From: Pteria penguin
Lineage: Eukaryota; Mollusca; Bivalvia; Pterioida; Pteriidae
Reading direction: 5' to 3'
Assembly: GCA_035048485.1 (NCBI GenBank)
Contig: CM068583.1
Span: 31,299,005 to 31,363,004, forward strand
Length of the DNA stretch: 64,000 bases
Of the stretch, positions 38,043 through 50,155 are shown one piece after another (positions within the stretch are counted from its first letter, which is position 1; each line of letters begins with the position of its first letter). The translations under genes and the position numbers were made by a program. The notes below the pieces were generated by a model. It searched no databases. It was not told the DNA's origin and worked only from the letters and a program-made list of their open reading frames with translations.

Positions 38043-41000
38043 ATGGAAATACTTAAGGTAAATGTACTATCCACAATAAGTTCGATATGTTTTTAAAAAA
38101 TAAAACTTCTTTATAATAACAACATACATGAATAATGTTTATAAAGTTTTGGGGGGTTTTTTTTGTAACTATCATCATTCGTTCGTCCTTTATTCATTCA
38201 TAGCACAATTATATAGGTAGAATATTCATTGGTTAATGTTTAAGAGCATATTCATTCATTCATTCATTCATTCAGAGTTCTGCTGTGAAACTTCTGTCAA
38301 CCAATGACGATATGGACATTGATGACGCCATGATAGCTGAAGTATTGACGCCAACCAAATCCAAGCAATGGGTTCCCATGGAGATGGATGAAGATTCTGG
38401 ACTAGGAATGGAATTCGAAGCGGTAAATAAAAGTTCATTAGAATATATAAGTATTTCTATGAATTAAGGATAAACATTGTTACAAGCAAGCAGCGATTTT
38501 GCTTTTGCAGTTTGGTCCGGTTTAGCGGCTTCTTTGTATCATTCATTTCAATATCAACAATTTTATACAGTTCTATAAATAAATTACTTAATTTTATTTA
38601 TTTGTTTTATGACAGAATCCCAGCAACGAGAAAAATGATATTACAGATACTCCTGTAACATTCAACCTAGCTTCTTCTGTGGTAAGTATTATAATGACTA
38701 AGTAAGCCATTAATGACGATACGGGATCCGGAAATATTGAACCATAACAGACGTGACAATTATTGGATTACTAAAATTTTATAAATTCACAATCATTTTG
38801 TATTTGTAAATAACTATCTTAGCTTGAAAATTGAGCTAAGTCATAGATAGAATTTAGATTCTGTGCACTGTAAGCCAGTGTTTTAAAATACCACATCGAC
38901 TTTACTCTTGTTCGTATAACAATAAAGATTTTTGATGTAATTTTGTAATGTCAATAAGTAGAGCAGCATACATCAATGCTATGTTACACATTTGATCATA
39001 TTCTGAGTCTTCTTGTTGACAGGGATTTGATATTCTTCAAAGCTGTGAGAGTGACTGCAGCGGTGGGGAGTTCCGGCTGAGGAGACAAAGACGGCGTCTG
39101 CTTCAAGACGACAACGAAGGCTCATATTGTAAACGCAGACATTATCAGGCTAATAACAAGAAAACATTTTCCAAGAAATCACTGTCTTTTGGGGTAAATA
39201 TTGCCTTAAAGCAAATTTTCGTAATATTTATAGAAAAATAAAATGGTTATGGTATGAAAATCACTCGCTAAACTAATGATACAGTTATGATATATTTGAT
39301 TGAATATTATACTGAGAATGTGTACGAGTGCATGTCTCCCGTCATAACCATAAGAAACTATCTTAGTGTTTATATATTGCATTTTCAGGATATACCATTA
39401 CCATCCAAACAGGAAGCGGAAGTGATATCTGCTGTAAACCGGTTGTCAGAGAAACAGAATATTACGGGAGACGGACGCCGTGATTGCTGTTTACCAACGA
39501 TTGTCGGAAAACACAGTGACCTTCAAAACATTACAAATGATACGGTAAGTAAAACAGAATTATAATAGAAAAAAAGACTTGTTTCGTAAATTTGTAATGG
39601 ATTTTAATCTATATCATTTCTTGAATGAAATAAATGTATTTCATATCGTATATTTAGACAGTAAAAAATTTGTATTATAAGCCGTGGATTCTTAGAGACA
39701 TTGTAATATAACTATAAGGCAAATAATGCATAGTCATGGACAGGTATAATTTTAATTACAGGTTGTCGATCTAATCTCCGGAAAATATGATGACGTCATC
39801 GGGCACTTTCAACTGATTGATTGTCGCTATCCATATGAATACGAGGCCGGGCATGTTCAGGTAAAACAAAACTGCATCTACGTTTCTCACACTGCTGTTG
39901 AATAAACCAAACTTTCTGTTCTGTACAATGTGCGACTAATGCCTGTGTTACTGAACAAAGACTAAACTGATGACAGATTATTGCAAACTTCTTAATTTGC
40001 TAATTTTTATAAATCTTTCTTTGTTTCTGGAAGAGACATAGTGACCTAAGTAAGGACTCCTTTTGATAAATATAATTACAGCCACTTAATACTATTGTTT
40101 GATTACTATAAGTATTGTATATCAGAGGGCTCATTATCCATCCAGGAAGCACTGTTTCTCGCTAAAGCGTTCCTATACACATACATATAATTAAACCATT
40201 TAAGCCATAAACATTAGATCATATTCCAAGCCAGTTTAGGGACAACCTTGGTGTAGTGGTTAAGCGCTTGGCTTGCGGTGCCGACGATCCGGGTTCGATT
40301 CCCGGGTTGCGCCACTACGTTTAAGAGGTTGGTTACCTCCTGCTTCCATGTCGCGATATAACCGAAAAATTGTTGAAAGCCACGTAAAACACCTATCACC
40401 CAACGCAACCAAGCCAGTTTACGTGTATCCAACGTTCTTTCTTTGTTTTGTTTAGGGCGCAATTAACATATACAAACAAGAGAAAGTGACAGAATTACTC
40501 CAGGAAAACAGCGTTGCCAAGGATATCGGTGACAAACGTCATATCCTCGTCTTTTATTGTGAATTTTCTTCAGAGCGAGGACCCAAAATGTAAGAACATC
40601 TAAGCTTATAATCCATTATTACTATCAAATTCATTTTTATCTAAAATTCGATAATGATGCTAGAACTACTGATAATTTAGTCTTCTGATTTACCTACCCT
40701 CATAACATTGTTATAAAGTATGATATAATGTTCTACAGGTGCAGGAAACTGAGAAGTGCTGACAGGGATCTAAACAGTGAAAACTATCCTCATCTGACTT
40801 TTCCGGAAATTTACGTTATGCATAATGGCTACAAAGCTTTCTATGAATCCCAAAAAGTAAGAAAAGTTTAAATTTATACATTTTAAAGGCCGTACTGAGG
40901 TTTGTTTTTGTGTCGAGTAGTTTAAAAAAGACTGGAACTGAATGAAATCTCTCATTGCTCTGCCTTAGTGGAAGGTCAATTGTTCTCATGGTGTTCTTGG

Positions 41001-41330
41001 GTTTTCTCCAACATTTGACACCAGACGCTATCTTATTGGTTGATATCTTGTGTTACATTAGATAATAAAAAACAAAAACCATAAGCTTTATCTATTTGTT
41101 GACATTGAATCTCTATATACAAAAATATAGATAAAATCTTGAACAAAAAATATTTCACCAACCATTTCATTATCACTTTTAATCGTTTTCAGGAATTTTG
41201 TGTTCCACAAGACTACAAACCTATGCTACACAAGGACCATGCCGAAGACTTACGCCATTTCCGCTCCAAATCTAAATCCTGGACAGCTGGCGAAAAGCGA
41301 AGAAGCGGTGCATCCAAACTGTTGTTCTAA
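38043..41330 (+). CDS. CDC25: CDC25-type dual-specificity phosphatase, copy B
   Basis: Nine coding exons: 38043-38057, 38276-38422, 38616-38681, 39023-39193, 39389-39544, 39762-39860, 40456-40589, 40739-40856 and 41193-41330, giving 347 residues. Exons 4, 5, 6, 8 and 9 (171, 156, 99, 118 and 138 bp) equal those of copy A exactly, and all phases agree, so this is a paralogue. Conserved features are DEDSGLGMEF near 44-53, LPTIVGKHSDL, LIDCRYPYEYEAGH (back-door Cys206), P-loop YCEFSSERGPKM (Cys253, Arg259), then CRKLR, where copy A has YRHLR. The N-terminal exons differ most in length and sequence between the copies. Tyr precedes the catalytic Cys here too. The role is presumably CDK activation at a cell-cycle or meiotic transition; which one cannot be told. 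A SINE sits in intron 6. Confidence 0.94.
38249..38275 (+). repeat. (ATTC)n microsatellite forming a splice acceptor
   Basis: Six ATTC units run straight into CAG at the start of coding exon 2 of CDC25 copy B. The repeat therefore supplies the pyrimidine-rich tract and the acceptor itself. Confidence 0.85.
40239..40408 (+). mobile_element. SINE family A, full length, in CDC25 copy B intron
   Basis: A tRNA-like head (GGTGTAGTGGTTAAGCGCTT, then GGTTCGATTCC) is followed by the family A body and a CCAACGCAACC-like tail. It is flanked by a perfect 13-bp duplication, CCAAGCCAGTTTA (40226-40238 and 40409-40421). The right duplication ends 34 bp before the exon with the catalytic P-loop. Not a true tRNA gene: the cloverleaf is incomplete and the unit is followed by SINE body. 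Confidence 0.9.
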
Positions 41331-41610
41331 ATATAGAATATTGACATTCTAGATAGATTCTGTAGATTACTGTTTTTTTAAATCTAACATTTTGTGTTTG
41401 TCCTAGTGTATTGAAATCCATGGATTTTGTGTTGAACTAATTGTTGTTATATTTACCTGAACTATTTATAATGTACCTTATTGTTATTGGTTAGGTTTCT
41501 TTAAGACATTATAGAATTTTATGCATTATTTAATTTGCGTCATTGTCATATTATATTGTATGTATTTATTGAATATATGAACCATATTGTAAAGTTGAAA
41601 TCTTGAAGAT

Positions 41611-41616
41611 ATTAAA
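41611..41616 (+). other. Polyadenylation signal for CDC25 copy B
   Basis: ATTAAA lies about 280 bp after the stop codon and is followed by an AATATTTTTGTTTG stretch that is T/GT-rich, typical of a cleavage region. Confidence 0.45.
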
Positions 41617-42395
41617 TTGACTGAACAATATTTTTGTTTGCTATTTATGAACCTTTTTTTAAATGACAAAATGGAATGTGAAAATTAAAAGTACAATGAA
41701 GTTCAAGGTAGGTTACACTGTTTCCATTGAATTTCACAAGTGTCCGTGTTCTTCCCTAAAATGATTCGAAGAAATAGAAAAGATATTGCAAGGCAGTAGG
41801 AATTGGATGTATCTGATTTTTTCCCCGCCATTAGATTATTTATCTCCTATGGTGGCGGGCTAAGCCTAGTACATGACCTCATAATCTCCATGACAACGGA
41901 CCCACAAAAACAGTGAGAGATATCAACACATGTATACCTTGAAACATGGCATGGGTCTATAGGTTACATTCTGATTTTACAGATGGGTCCTTTGTTGTAG
42001 TCTGAAATATGGTTAAGTTCTGGTCAATATATCATAAGAAGCATTGAGAAACGGATCTGTAGACTCTGACGCGGACAAAAGAAAATAACGGATAAAGTGA
42101 AAGTGATAGGTATTGTCTAGGATACATGCATCTTTTAATACGTGATCTATAACCAGTGATACTAATATGAAAAAGAAGTTATACAATGGCAGTATAAAGA
42201 TTCAACTGAAAAATACTATATATAATCTGCAATATTGTAATATTTTTATGCCCTATTTATCTACAGACAGGGGATATATAGGGTTTGTGTCGTCTTCCTG
42301 TCTCTCCGTCCGTCACTCCGTCCGTAATTCCGTTCTGCTCTCAATTAAAAGGGGTATAACATTGTAATTATAGATGACATGACTTTTATATTTAA
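41617..42395. other. Intergenic, no gene seen
   Basis: Downstream flank of CDC25 copy B. No recognisable exon, repeat or RNA gene was found. Confidence 0.5.
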
Positions 42396-42658
42396 GCCGG
42401 CATGGCCTAGTGGTATCGCGTCGGACTCCTGATCGGGAGGCCGGGGTTCGAGTCCCGCTCTGTTCATGCCGGTGTCATGTCTTTCGGATGAGACAGTAAA
42501 AACCGAGGCCCCGTGTCGTGGTATATTAAAGATCCCTCACTGCTTCAGGTGGGTCCGTTGCAAAGGCCAAAATTTGTATGCCCGCATCAGACAGATGCCG
42601 TCACCATATACGTGAAATATTCGCGGTGTAACGTAAAACAAAAATCAATCAATCAATA
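42396..42658 (+). mobile_element. SINE family B, full length
   Basis: The most complete family B copy. It has a tRNA-like head (GCCGGCATGGCCTAGTGGTA, box B GGTTCGAGTCC), then TTTCGGATGAGACAGTAAAA, GGCCCCGTGTCGTGG, TCCCTCACTGCTTCAGGTGG, CAGATGCCGTCACCATATAC and a GTAAAACAAAAATC plus AATC repeat tail. Confidence 0.85.
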
Positions 42659-42789
42659 TATTTCAGACATGTATTCCTTGTGACAAGAACTTTCATTTGG
42701 GATCATGACTTTTGACCCCGTGGCCTTCACATTGGAGTTTGACTTAGTCTTTTTATTCATTATTCTTATTTATTAATTCAATTTTTTTA

Positions 42790-43500
42790 ATAACCCGGAC
42801 AGGGGCGTATTGTTTTTGTCCTGTCTGTTTGTCTGTCTGTTGTCAACTTTAAGTTTGGCTATAACTTTTAAAAGATAGAGCCTTCGTATTTGTCGTGTGT
42901 ATTCTTTATGGCAAGACCTTCCTACTAAGGCACTAGAATTTTTCATTGTATGACCTTGACCTTTGACCTTTATTTGACAAAATTAACTCTGACTATAGCT
43001 TTTGAACTATAAAAGATAAGGCCTTTACATTTGGTGTTCCTATATGACAAGACCTTCCTACTGATCTTCTAGAATTTTTTCATCAAATGACCTTGACTTT
43101 GACCTTTTACCTACATTTGACAAAAAACAAACTCTGGCTATAGCTTTTAAACCATAAAAGAGAGTCCTTCATATTAGGCGTGTGTGTTCCTTATGACAAG
43201 ACCTTCCTACTGATCTACTAGAAATTGTATGCCCCCGGATCGATAGATCGGGGTCATATTGTTTTTGTCCTGTCTGTTTGCCTGTTTATCTGTTTGTCTG
43301 TCGTAAACTTTGACCTTGACTATAACTTTTGAACCGTGGGGGATAGAGACTTCATATCTAACATGCATACTCAACTAATGAATCCCTTTCAAATGACACC
43401 AAGTTCGATGACTTTTTGACCTTGACAATGACCTTCACGCTAAAATAACCTTTTGGACATTAGTGCCGCCGGGGCATTAGTGTTTCACAAACATAACTTG
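42790..43500 (+). repeat. Dispersed repeat with CTGTCTGTTTG / TGACCTTGAC blocks
   Basis: The block reading TTGTTTTTGTCCTGTCTGTTTG, then ACTTT...GGCTATAACTTTTAAA, then CAAGACCTTCCTACT, then TGACCTTGACCTTTGACC recurs about three times in degenerate form (starting near 42805, about 42990 and 43255). It is noncoding. Such tracts are common in bivalve genomes as I remember them, but the family was not named. Confidence 0.6.
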
Positions 43501-43539
43501 TTTAACTAATGGTTTTTCATTTCATTTCCCGGAGGGGAC

Positions 43540-43960
43540 TAGGTTTCCACACTGTCCGTCTGTATGTCAGTATGTCATGCTAGTTTTCCAGACTTTTCTG
43601 GGTCATGCTTACAGATATCAAGCTGAAACTTGGTAGCAAACTTTACTATGAAGAGTTAAAGATCAAGTTCGACTTTATTCACGTTTGACTTACTCTTTGC
43701 TCAAAATCAGTTTTCCACACTTTTCTTGGTCCTGCTTACAGATATCAAGCTGAAACATAGTAGCAAGCTTCCCCATGAAGAGTTACTGATCAAGTACGAC
43801 TTTGGTCTGATGGTTGATCTACTTTTTCAAGAGTTACTGCCTTTTGTTCAAAATCATTTTTCCGCACTTTTCTTTGCGATGCTTACAGATATCAAGCTAG
43901 AATGTGGTAGAAAGCTTCCTCACGAAGAGTTACAGATCAATTTCGACTTTGGTTTTGGTT
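43540..43960 (+). repeat. Three-copy tandem repeat, ~130-150 bp unit
   Basis: TTTTCC(A/G)CACTTTTCT, then GCTTACAGATATCAAGCT, then GAAGAGTTA recur at about 43578, 43708 and 43855. The copies keep one frame open in places (LTDIKL...LPHEEL twice), but there is no recognisable domain. Confidence 0.75.
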
Positions 43961-44239
43961 GATAAACTTTTTTCCACAGTTCTTGCCCTTTTTTCAAATG
44001 TCCATAAAAAGATCAAAGAAAAAGAAAAAGGAAAAAAAAAACAGAAAAGAAAAGAAAAAAAGAAAGTGAACAGCTCTACCTTATAGGTACATATTAAAAC
44101 TTTCAGAATACCTGTTACCCTTTGGCTGCCATTGACCTACTTTTGTTATGGTGTTAATTGTGTAAGGATATGAAGTCCAGTGAGAAATATTTAAATTAAC
44201 CGACGATTTGAGAGGGTTACATAATAAATTCGTAAACAC

Positions 44240-44240
<1 letters not shown>

Positions 44241-44271
<31 letters not shown>
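44241..44271. repeat. Poly-A tract
   Basis: 31 consecutive A residues. Confidence 0.9.
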
Positions 44272-44278
<7 letters not shown>

Positions 44279-44644
44279 AAAATTTATCTATCTTAAGAGC
44301 AAGTTCATCTTATCAGACCCTTTTCTGCCAAATGTTTTAAAGTGCTATGAATTAAAAATCTAGTTTGAAATTTTCTATCACAATGACAATAAATGATTTA
44401 TTCTCTCAAGCACAATAACAATTATACACAAAAGACATGACAGTAACAGTAATAATAATATGAAAAATGCAGTAAAAAGATTTCAGTGAATAATGGCACC
44501 ACATGAAATTATATCACAATGTATATTTTTGTATATTAAATTGATAAAGACTATAGATACATATATAGGTATACTAATGGTACTCTCACTTAAAGATCAT
44601 GTGATCATATTGGAATTAGTTACATATACCTAAGACTTTCCTTT

Positions 44645-45030
44645 TATTTTACAAGATCTCAAAATTAGACAGACATTTAAGTACATTGTAGAAACAAGTC
44701 TGCAATAAATAAGAATTCAAACATTTGGACCTACATGTAGCATCATGATTTGAGAGTCTATTGTTATAATTCAGTAGCTTTGATAACTTATTGTATATGG
44801 ATTTTCTTTCTAAATTATGACATTTACAAGACCATAGGAAGTGAGTTTCATTTTCTATGTTATTACTATTACCCAATTTACAAATTCTACTGTTACCCCC
44901 AACCCCCATATGCCCCCCCCCCCCTCTTTTGATTTGTAAATTATGTGAACTTAGTCTAAGTTTTGTTATTGCAGATCTATTTATTGATACACTATCAATT
45001 TATTAGAAATAGGTATTTTTGAATTTTGAT
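44645..45030 (-). pseudogene. LINE reverse-transcriptase C-terminal remnant
   Basis: On the minus strand, INRSAITKLRLSSHNLQI (about 45000-44950) is followed, across a poly-G run that breaks the frame, by NSRICKL and then NNIENETHFLWSCKCHN. The pattern TKLRLSSH...I...RIC...E.E.HFL..C is the usual C-terminal region of non-LTR retrotransposon polyproteins. The cysteine expected after RICKL is Gly. It is only a fragment, with no RT core nearby. Confidence 0.6.
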
Positions 45031-46317
45031 TTTGTAATGCTCATTAATACGCTGTGAAATTATATTGAAAATGATTTTAACGAGTTATAAGGTAATAATT
45101 CTTTCAAAGCAGGACATCCCAAATTTTCTAAACTCTACTTGCTTTTCATAGCCCATGGATTAGAATTCCATGTCGTTACTAATATCTCATGAGCTAAATA
45201 TTTATCTGACTAAATTAAATGGTTTAGGAACTTCATAGATTGTATCATCCACGAAGATACTTTTATTTATCATTTTGACCAAAAGGGGTATCAGAAGTGT
45301 AGGCCAACAGTGGGTACATCCCCGACCCATATTTTTTCTTTATTTTCGAGAATTTTCTGTTTTACAAGATTCTTGTACATTCGCCAACAAGAGAGGGAAA
45401 TGCAAATCAGAGAATGCTTTCCGATAGAGAATGAGACAACTGTTACAGAACGGTCGCCTAAGAGTAAGAGTTATCTCTCTTGTGTGTAACGACATACAAA
45501 GTCAACGATGTTTTTGCAACACAAGGTAGACAATATCGAAAAGAAGAAATCTTCAAAAAATCAAAGTATAAAAGATTCTGGATAAAATCTACCTAGTATG
45601 TGTTTGTAATCAGTTGTTGATGGTTGTAAATGTGGGTTTTTTTCTCTTTATATATACAATCCTCAATCAAATTGGTATCGGGATAATGATATTAAATTTA
45701 AAAATGAATCACAGTTGAACATCAAAGGTCGTTGTGACCTTGGATATTAATATCGCTAAGCTTTTACGCCATGTACACAAGTATGTTTATAGACTATATA
45801 TTCTTCAAACACTGTAGGAATTGAAATGAAATGTAACCTCAATAAGGCAGTTTGACTGGGGTAGTGCATGTGTAAACAAAGTTTTATTTTAAAATAACCT
45901 CACGATGTTTACATTTCTGTTCAGGTACTGGTCTATTCTGAAAAAAAAAACGGATGTTGGGCTCTCTAAATCATGCTGCCCTCATTGTTTTAATCTAATA
46001 TTTTAAAGAACATTTCGTGTGATGTACATGTCATGTCCAGATTGCGCTGTGAATTACGTGTAAAATATACAAACGTATACATGTGTCTTTGTAACCTTCC
46101 GTTTTAATAATGAAAATAGATAATATTTCGGATAAGGGGCATTATAGTCAATTTTAGAAAGAAGGGAGTCTAAAACTATTCCAGTTAAAAATATTCATCT
46201 GTTATTCCAAGGGAATGTTAGCGTTTATTATAATAACTTTCAGTATCAAATCATTATATAGTATTATATCGAAGATCTATACAAACATACACACACACAC
46301 TCTACATACACATCCAT

Positions 46318-46412
<95 letters not shown>

Positions 46413-48074
46413 GTGGATGCTTAAAGATTGTCTGAAATCAAGACAGATAATTCATATGCACAACTACTACTAAGGTAAATTTCCTTTTCTATCATTATCT
46501 GTCGATTCATCCTCTCTTCGCGAAGCACTATGCCAGTCAATACATCATATAGATCGAATTTCTAAAGACATAAAAGATGGATTAAAAATCAATGATGTAG
46601 GAATACACAATTCCATGCGAAAATACAGCATTCACCAACATTTCTGTCTCATTATAAACATACTGTCCTATGACAACAACAACAACAATAAAAACACATA
46701 TCTTTACGTAGCCCCATTGCCCGTACTGCACATCGAGGAGCCAGGTATAGTTTGGGTACAGAACAAAAGCACGCATAGCAACGGTAGTGTGTTCAACGGT
46801 AGTGTATTCAAATTCAGTTCTGAAATTAATTGGCATCCTTTTATTGACAAACAACAGGTAAGGGATAATATTAGATCTATAAGATATACGAATCCTTGTG
46901 TAAACACAGTGTTAATAAGGATTCATTCTTATGACTTTTTTAAGAATTGAAACTCTTTACACGTTTTGTCGTCTGTCATTTCTCATTATATTATTATGTC
47001 AGCAGCCAGTGCTTAGGGACAACCATTTGATCTGAGGAGGATCTGGGGGGGGGGGGGGGCTGACACTTTTTGGAAATAAATATTCTAACCTTGAAAATGC
47101 TGGAAATAAACAATCTTGCTTTGACTGAAATGAAAATAAATATTCTGGTTACTACCAGGTATATATATATATACCAGATCATGCAAAACATGCCAGATTT
47201 ATCCCTATATTATAATATGTAGTGGTTTAACTGTGTAACTCTCATTTCAGCGGAATCTATAACATTGGACAAATCGTGCTATTCAACAAAACTTGATAGA
47301 ATTGTTGTTGTTGTTGTTTTAAATATATTTGCATGTCCATTTTGAAGGACAGACAGGGGATAAGGCCTCTACCATCTGCTTTCTAGGAGATTTTCTCTTC
47401 AGATTTTTGTTCAAAATAGTTTCACTCGTGTCCCCTGCCGCCAACTTCCTTTCCCTCGTGTTGTCCGCCCCTCATTCATATGGCAGACCCGCCGATATTT
47501 TAACGATAAAACGAGTGGCCAAAAAAGGTCTTAATTGAATTTGTCTCATCTCTCACCTGAACACATATGCAAAGTCAATGTTTATATTAAATCATGTGCA
47601 TATCAAAATTTATGGTGGCCATATTTGTTGACAGTGTTTTATACCTGTTAAGTTTCATTCAAATCAGTGCCACAGGACATTTGTCAAATAATCTTAACAC
47701 ATTTATTCAAATGTAAAATAAACAAAAATGAATGAGACCAAAACGGCAACACTTCCTCATACATCCTTCTATAGTGAAAATGGAAATTCTCCCTCTGGAT
47801 ACCAGAGACTGAGAGAGACTGTACGCTTCACTATAAAAACTAGTAGTAAAAAGACCTATGCAATTAAAGTAGTGTTTACTCATTATTTGATGAGTTTACC
47901 TTATATTGGAATGTGTTTTGTTAATGGCATATATTATAATGCAGTTCTAACAAGTATGTATTGGTGACAAAAAGTCAATAAATAATCTGTCCCAGGATAT
48001 CAAGGAAATAGATATTCTATCCTTCAAAGATCTGAAAATCAATAATCTCCAGCCCCCCTCCTTTTCAGAATCAA
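45031..48074. other. Intergenic, repeats only
   Basis: No supported gene. It holds a CA/CT microsatellite at 46321-46410, poly-G near 47046-47060 and short AT runs. Open frames at 46615-46950 (+) and 47329-47538 (+) match no family I recognise. Confidence 0.45.
46321..46410. repeat. Compound (CA)n(CT)n microsatellite
   Basis: 50 bp of CA repeat followed directly by 40 bp of CT repeat. Confidence 0.97.
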
Positions 48075-49375
48075 ATGGTCGTCCTTTTAGTGGTTAAAGA
48101 CACCAGAGGACTCGGAAACAACTACAAACTCGCCACCGTAGGACTATTTACCTATTTGGTGGCAGGCAGTGGTTAATAGTGAAGAACACCTTGGAACTCG
48201 GAGACAATCTCCGACCTCGCCACCGCAGGACTCTTTACCTATATGATGCCAAGCAGTGCTTTGTGAGGGAGGGCACAAGGGGACTCAGAGACAATCTCCG
48301 AACTCGCCACCCTAGGACTAATTACCTATATGATGGCAGGTAGTGCCTTGTATTGTAGAACACCAGGGGGCTCAGAGATGATCTCCGAAATCGCAACCAT
48401 AGGACTATTTAAATGTATAATGCCAGGCAGTGATTAATGATGGAGGACATCAGGGGACTCAGACACAATCGCCGACCTCGAGACCGTAGGGCTATTTACC
48501 TATATGGTGGCAGGCAGTGCTTAGTGGTGGAGGACACCAGGGACTCAGAGACAATCTCCGACCTCGCCACCATAGGACTATTTACCTATCTGATGGCAGA
48601 CAGTGGTTAATGGTGGAGGACACCAGGGGACAGACAAAATCTCCGACCTTGCCACCCTAGGGCTATTTACCTATATGATGGCAGATAGTGCATAGTAGTG
48701 GAGGACACCAGGGGACTCAGAGACAAACTCCGACCTCGCCACTCTAGGGTTTTTTACCTATATAATGCCAGGCAGTGGTTAGTGGTGGAGGACACCAGGG
48801 GACTCAGAGACAATCTCCGACCTCGCCAACCTAGGTCGATTTACCTGCATGATGGCAGGCAGTGCTTAGTGATGGAGGACACCAGGGGACTGAGAGACAA
48901 TCTCCGACCTCGCCGCCCTAGGGCTCTTTATCTAATGCTGGCAGGCAATGCTTAGTGGTGGAGGACATCAGGGGACTGAGAGACTATCTTCGACCTCGCA
49001 ACCGGAGGACTATTTACCTATATGATGGCAGGCAGTGTATTGTGGTGGAAGACACCAGGGGACTCAGAGACAATCTCCGACCTAGGTCGATTTACCTTCA
49101 TGATGACAGGCAGTGCTTAGTGGTTTAGGACACCAGGGGACTCAGAGACAATCTCGGACCTCGCCAACCTAGGTCGATTTACCTACATGATGGCAGGCAG
49201 TGCTTAGTGATGGAGGACACCAGGGGACTGAGAGACAATCTTTGACCTCGCAACCGTAGGACTATTTACCTATTTGATGGCAGGCAGTGCATTGTGGTGG
49301 AGGACACCAGGGGACTCAGACACAATCTCGGACCTCGTCACCCTAGGGTTATTTATCTATCTGGTGGCAGGCAGT
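48075..49375. repeat. ~87-bp minisatellite, about 15 copies
   Basis: Each unit carries GGACACCAGGGGACTCAGAG, ACAATCTCCGACCTCGCCAC, CTAGGGCTATTTACCTATAT and GATGGCAGGCAGTGCTTAGT, with diverged copies at the left and more regular ones from 48690 on. The period is close to 29 codons, so one frame stays open for three units (48698-48955). Indels break it elsewhere, so coding use is unlikely. Confidence 0.9.
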
Positions 49376-49399
49376 GCGTAGCTTTTTAAAAAGCTACGC
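49376..49399. repeat. Perfect 24-bp palindrome
   Basis: The 12-bp arm GCGTAGCTTTTT is followed immediately by its reverse complement. It lies exactly at the junction of the minisatellite and the foldback element. Confidence 0.9.
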
Positions 49400-49402
49400 T
49401 TG

Positions 49403-50155
49403 TTACAATAAAGTTGAACCAACAAAACTGACAACGTACATGGCATGATGACGAACCACCATGCAACATGCTTTCCAGGATATTATTTTATCTCGCCGCG
49501 CCGCAGCAAAACTGCCTGTTCAGCTGTTTACGATGTCAAGTCAATCATGTATTGTCGGAAACAATCAAACACAGTACGTTTTCCCCCATTCTAATTCATT
49601 GTAACAAAAAATTGTTTTTTCTCTTTGAAATCGCCCCAAATTTCTCGTTGCTAGGGACGGATAGCGCTATGTTTAAAATCTTCCGAGAAAAGAATTGATA
49701 TATAGTGCAATGACAAAGGAAGTTTCTTCATTTTCATATTCTTAAAATTTTAGGATTAAATTATTAATCACAAATTGATTCATACATGAGTGACTTGACA
49801 TCGTAAACAGCTGAACAGTCAGTTTTGCTGCGGCGGGGCGAGATGAAATGACATGCTCATGATGCTGGAAAGCATGTTGCACGGTGGTAAGTCCTGTACG
49901 TTGTCAGTTTTGTTGGTTCAACTTGATTGCAATAATTGTGTACGTGAATGGTAGAACTTGCAAATCGTCCTTGATACGACACTTAAGATGGACGTTAAAA
50001 GTAGTGAACGAAGTTGTTACAGACAGCATTTTTGATAGTTGGAGTCAGAGGCAATGTGGACAAAGAGTACGTACAATGTAGTAATACATTTGATGACGGT
50101 ATATGGTGGTTATACATGTCAGAACGCTAAGGTGTGGACCAATCAGAATTGCCAA
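49403..50155 (+). mobile_element. Foldback element, copy 1
   Basis: A left arm (about 49403-49550) and right arm (about 49781-49937) are inverted repeats: GTTGAACCAACAAAACTGAC appears on the left and GTCAGTTTTGTTGGTTCAAC on the right, and CAGCTGTTTACGATGTCAAG on the left mirrors CTTGACATCGTAAACAGCTG on the right. They enclose a loop of about 230 bp. Sequence from 49938 to 50155 is also shared with copy 2 at 60168-60762, so it belongs to the element. No transposase frame was found, so this is a non-autonomous element. Confidence 0.8.

Noticed and set aside
40239..40320. tRNA gene
   Set aside because: Box A and B are present, but the acceptor stem does not pair and the sequence runs into a SINE body repeated at three other sites. 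The same applies to the heads at 3745, 22280, 42396, 53229, 57067 and 59544.
47329..47538. 69-codon plus-strand frame with hydrophobic start
   Set aside because: It has no family match or splice context, and a chance frame of this length is expected.
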